Shown in pieces: positions 11,918-13,572 of a stretch of 13,572 bases of DNA (within the stretch, counting starts at the first letter, position 1; each line of letters starts with the position of its first letter). Where the stretch lies: positions 1 to 13,572 of the forward strand of contig JAXDIL010000165.1 in NCBI GenBank assembly GCA_034664005.1, written 5' to 3'. The position numbers and the translations under genes were made by a program. Source of the DNA: JACVRW01 sp034664005. Lineage in GTDB: Bacteria; Actinomycetota; Thermoleophilia; Solirubrobacterales; Thermoleophilaceae. The notes under the pieces are model-generated. The model saw only the letters and a program-made list of their open reading frames with translations. It was not told the origin of the DNA and did no database searches.

Positions 11918-12835
11918 ATGAGCGAATCGGCGAGCGATCGGATCCTGCGCGACGACTTCCAGGCCACGAGCGATCCGGGGCTGATGGAGTCGGCCGACCG
12001 CGGCGAGGTCCACCTGCTGAGCTACGGGCAGCTCTACAACCTCTGGGAGCGCCAGCAGTGGGCGACCCAGGACATCGACTTCACGCAGGACCGCGTCGAC
12101 TGGCACGAGCGCATCCCGGCGGAGGAGCGCTTCCAGCGGATGTACGGCCTCAGCTCGTTCTTCATCGGAGAGCAGAAGGTGGCGGAGGAGCTCGGCCCGA
12201 TGATGCGTGCGGCGCCGACCGAGGAGATGCGCATCTTCCTGTGCACTCAGATCGCCGACGAGGCGCGCCACGTGCGCTTCTTCAACCGCTTCTACGAGGA
12301 GGTCGGGGTGCTGGAGGCGGACGACCTCCAGGGCCGGCTCGAGGAGACGAGCGAGCACGTGAACCCCGAGTTCAACGAGCTCTTCGACGTGATGCTGAAG
12401 AGCCGAGTGGACCACCTCGCGCGCAAGCCCGAGGATCTCGAGAAGCTGGTCGAGGCGATCACGCTCTACCACATGGTCATCGAGGGGATGCTCGCCCTGA
12501 CGGGCCAGCACTTCATCCTCCAGTACAACGAGGAGCAGGGCACGCTGCCGGGCTTCGTGGAGGGCTTCAACAAGATCGCGCGCGACGAGCACAGGCATGT
12601 GGCCTTCGGCGCGCGCTTCCTGCGCGACATGGCCCAGGCCGACAGCCGCTACGCGGACGCGATCACGCGCACGCTCGCCGAGGTGGCGCCGATCGCGGAC
12701 GCCGTGCTGCGGCCCAAGTGGTACGTGGAGGGCGAGACCGAGCTGTTCGGGACCGACCTCGAGGAGACGCGCGCCTTCGCGATGAAGGCCCTCGAGCGCC
12801 GCCTCAAGGTCATCGGGCTCGCGCCCGTCGCCTAG
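11918..12835 (+). CDS. R2-like ligand-binding oxidase (R2lox) candidate
   Basis: A 305-residue ferritin-superfamily di-metal protein. Ligands: Glu85 (FFIGEQKV), Glu115 and His118 (DEARH), Glu189 (IEGMLALTG), Glu224 and His227 (RDEHRH). It resembles R2lox (such as Rv0233 of M. tuberculosis) more than a class Ia R2. The first ligand is Glu rather than Asp. The radical-Tyr position four residues after His118 is Phe122. The pair that forms the Val-Tyr ether cross-link in R2lox is present as Val88 (Glu+3) and Tyr184 (Glu189-5). No nrdA or other reductase gene is near, and no C-terminal Tyr for radical transfer is seen. The family assembles a Mn/Fe centre and binds a long-chain ligand; its physiological substrate is not established. 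The ATG at 11918 is chosen for its promoter spacing; 19 codons upstream would lie in promoter DNA. A class Ic R2 is the alternative. Confidence 0.82.
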   Translation: MSESASDRILRDDFQATSDPGLMESADRGEVHLLSYGQLYNLWERQQWATQDIDFTQDRVDWHERIPAEERFQRMYGLSSFFIGEQKVAEELGPMMRAAPTEEMRIFLCTQIADEARHVRFFNRFYEEVGVLEADDLQGRLEETSEHVNPEFNELFDVMLKSRVDHLARKPEDLEKLVEAITLYHMVIEGMLALTGQHFILQYNEEQGTLPGFVEGFNKIARDEHRHVAFGARFLRDMAQADSRYADAITRTLAEVAPIADAVLRPKWYVEGETELFGTDLEETRAFAMKALERRLKVIGLAPVA

Positions 12836-12845
12836 AGCCGGTCGC

Positions 12846-13175
12846 CTAGAACAAGCGCCCGCCGACGGGCACGTCGGCGGTGGGCCGCAGGAGGATCACG
12901 TTGCCATCCTCGTCGGGCACCCCCAGCGTGAGGACCTCGGACATGAAGGGGCCGATCTGGCGCGGTGGGAAGTTCACGACCGCCATCACCAGGCTCCCCT
13001 CGAGCTCCTCGCGCGTGTAGTTCTTGACCTGGGCCGAGGAGCGCTTCTCACCGATCTCGGGGCCGAAGTCGATGACGAGCTTCCACGCCGGCTTGCGCGC
13101 CTCGGGGAAGTCGTCGACACGCGTCACGCGTCCCACGCGGATGTCGACCTTCATGAAGTCGTCGAAGTCGATCAA
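12846..13175 (-). CDS. csaA: CsaA, tRNA-binding-domain chaperone-like protein
   Basis: 109 residues, the normal length for CsaA, a dimeric OB-fold protein related to the tRNA-binding domain of methionyl- and phenylalanyl-tRNA synthetases; in B. subtilis it has chaperone-like and secretion-linked activity. The sequence follows the family throughout: FDDFMKVDIRVGRVTRVDDF, ARKPAWKLVIDFGPEIG, SSAQVKNYTREEL, VMAVVNFPPRQIGPFMSEVL and a final GGRLF. The TTG start at 13175 is chosen because GGAG lies 6 nt upstream and because it gives the family N-terminus. It begins 16 nt after the upstream gene on the same strand, so they are cotranscribed. It converges on the R2-like gene with 10 bp between stops. 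Confidence 0.94.
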   Translation of the reverse strand: MIDFDDFMKVDIRVGRVTRVDDFPEARKPAWKLVIDFGPEIGEKRSSAQVKNYTREELEGSLVMAVVNFPPRQIGPFMSEVLTLGVPDEDGNVILLRPTADVPVGGRLF

Positions 13176-13191
13176 GCCGGGCTCCGGCGGG

Positions 13192-13572
13192 CTACTGCGG
13201 GGGAGGAGGTGGCGGAAGCGGGTCGCTCGAGCCGTCGGGCTCGCCGGCGGGCGGGGCCTCCGGCGGCGCGCCGTCCTCGGCCGTGCCGTCCTCGCCGGGG
13301 GGCGGGGTGGTCGTGTCGGTCGGCTCGCCGGGCTGGGCGGTTCCGTCACCGGAGTCCGCGTCGTCGCGCGGCGGGAGCGTCACGGTGGAGCCCTCCTCCT
13401 GAACCGGCGGCGCCGGCTGCTCCACAGGCGGGGCCGGCTCGGTGCCAGGCGCGGGCGCGACGGCGGGCGCGGGCTCGGTTGCCGCGGGGGCGGGTGCCGC
13501 TTCCACGACCGTCTCCTCGGGCGTCTTCGCGGCGGTGGCGGCGCGCTGCGCCGGAGCCTCGAGCGTGGGCGC
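13192..13572 (-). CDS. Pro/Ala/Glu-rich C-terminus of a protein extending past the right edge
   Basis: The frame is open from the window edge to the TAG at 13194-13192, so only the last 126 residues are visible. They are almost entirely low-complexity: Ala/Pro/Glu-rich, then Asp/Gly/Thr/Pro-rich (DDADSGDGTAQPGEPTDTTT), ending in a run of prolines. Such tails are common on actinobacterial cell-wall, membrane or penicillin-binding proteins, but the identity cannot be told from this part. The internal ATG-like starts are not needed, since the frame continues to the edge. It lies 16 nt upstream of csaA and is probably its operon partner. Confidence 0.6.
   Translation of the reverse strand, partial: APTLEAPAQRAATAAKTPEETVVEAAPAPAATEPAPAVAPAPGTEPAPPVEQPAPPVQEEGSTVTLPPRDDADSGDGTAQPGEPTDTTTPPPGEDGTAEDGAPPEAPPAGEPDGSSDPLPPPPPPQ

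Noticed and set aside
1..13572. Search for CRISPR arrays, tRNAs, insertion-sequence ends, toxin-antitoxin or phage-defence modules
   Set aside because: No regular spaced repeats, no tRNA-like cloverleaf, no transposase or paired terminal repeats, and no recognisable defence genes.

Overview
The window is GC-rich, tightly packed chromosomal DNA, and I read it as coming from a high-GC actinobacterium. The left part keeps most of an actinobacterial neighbourhood (mfd, mazG, eno and an FtsB/DivIC-type septation gene). A stand-alone CsrA and several lineage-type hypothetical proteins point to a deep-branching class such as Thermoleophilia (Solirubrobacterales/Gaiellales). That placement is inference from gene content and style, not a phylogeny. 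I see no rRNA, tRNA, CRISPR array, insertion sequence or phage gene.

Layout, left to right. (1) 1-5198, plus strand: the 3' part of mfd, then a surA/prsA-like lipoprotein, mazG and eno. The last three are joined by one- and two-base start/stop overlaps and form one operon. (2) 5174-6471, minus strand: an FtsB/DivIC-like gene whose 3' end overlaps eno tail to tail, then two genes of unknown function. One has a helix-turn-helix-like N-terminus, an acidic stretch and an Arg-Gly-rich tract; the other appears to start at a CTG overlapping the first gene's stop. (3) csrA on the plus strand, divergent from that pair. (4) 6809-8049, minus strand: a 79-residue membrane protein and a DUF2090 (IolC C-terminal-like) aldolase. 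(5) 8075-11056, plus strand: a YbdK/GCS2-type carboxylate-amine ligase, a zinc-ribbon rhomboid-fold protein without catalytic residues, a small helical protein and a UPF0173 metallo-beta-lactamase-fold hydrolase. (6) 11046-11812: a short minus-strand membrane protein overlapping, at its 5' end, a plus-strand lipoprotein. (7) 11918-12835: an R2-like ferritin-superfamily oxidase that fits R2lox better than a ribonucleotide reductase subunit. (8) Minus strand to the right edge: csaA and the Pro-rich C-terminus of a protein that continues outside the window.

Two architectural themes recur. First, promoter-proximal genes lack a Shine-Dalgarno sequence and instead carry a -10-like box (mostly TANNCT, often GGTANNCT) ending 6-10 nt before the start codon. 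That suggests leaderless or nearly leaderless mRNAs. csrA, operon-internal genes and csaA do have a Shine-Dalgarno sequence. Second, all four convergent gene pairs overlap or nearly touch at their stop codons, leaving no room for ordinary terminators.

Most genes are housekeeping. The points I would follow up are the R2lox candidate with a 14-bp palindrome at its promoter, the two pseudoenzymes (rhomboid without Ser/His, parvulin without His), the CTG start, the 25-bp two-way promoter at 8050-8074, and csrA beside an Arg-Gly-rich protein.
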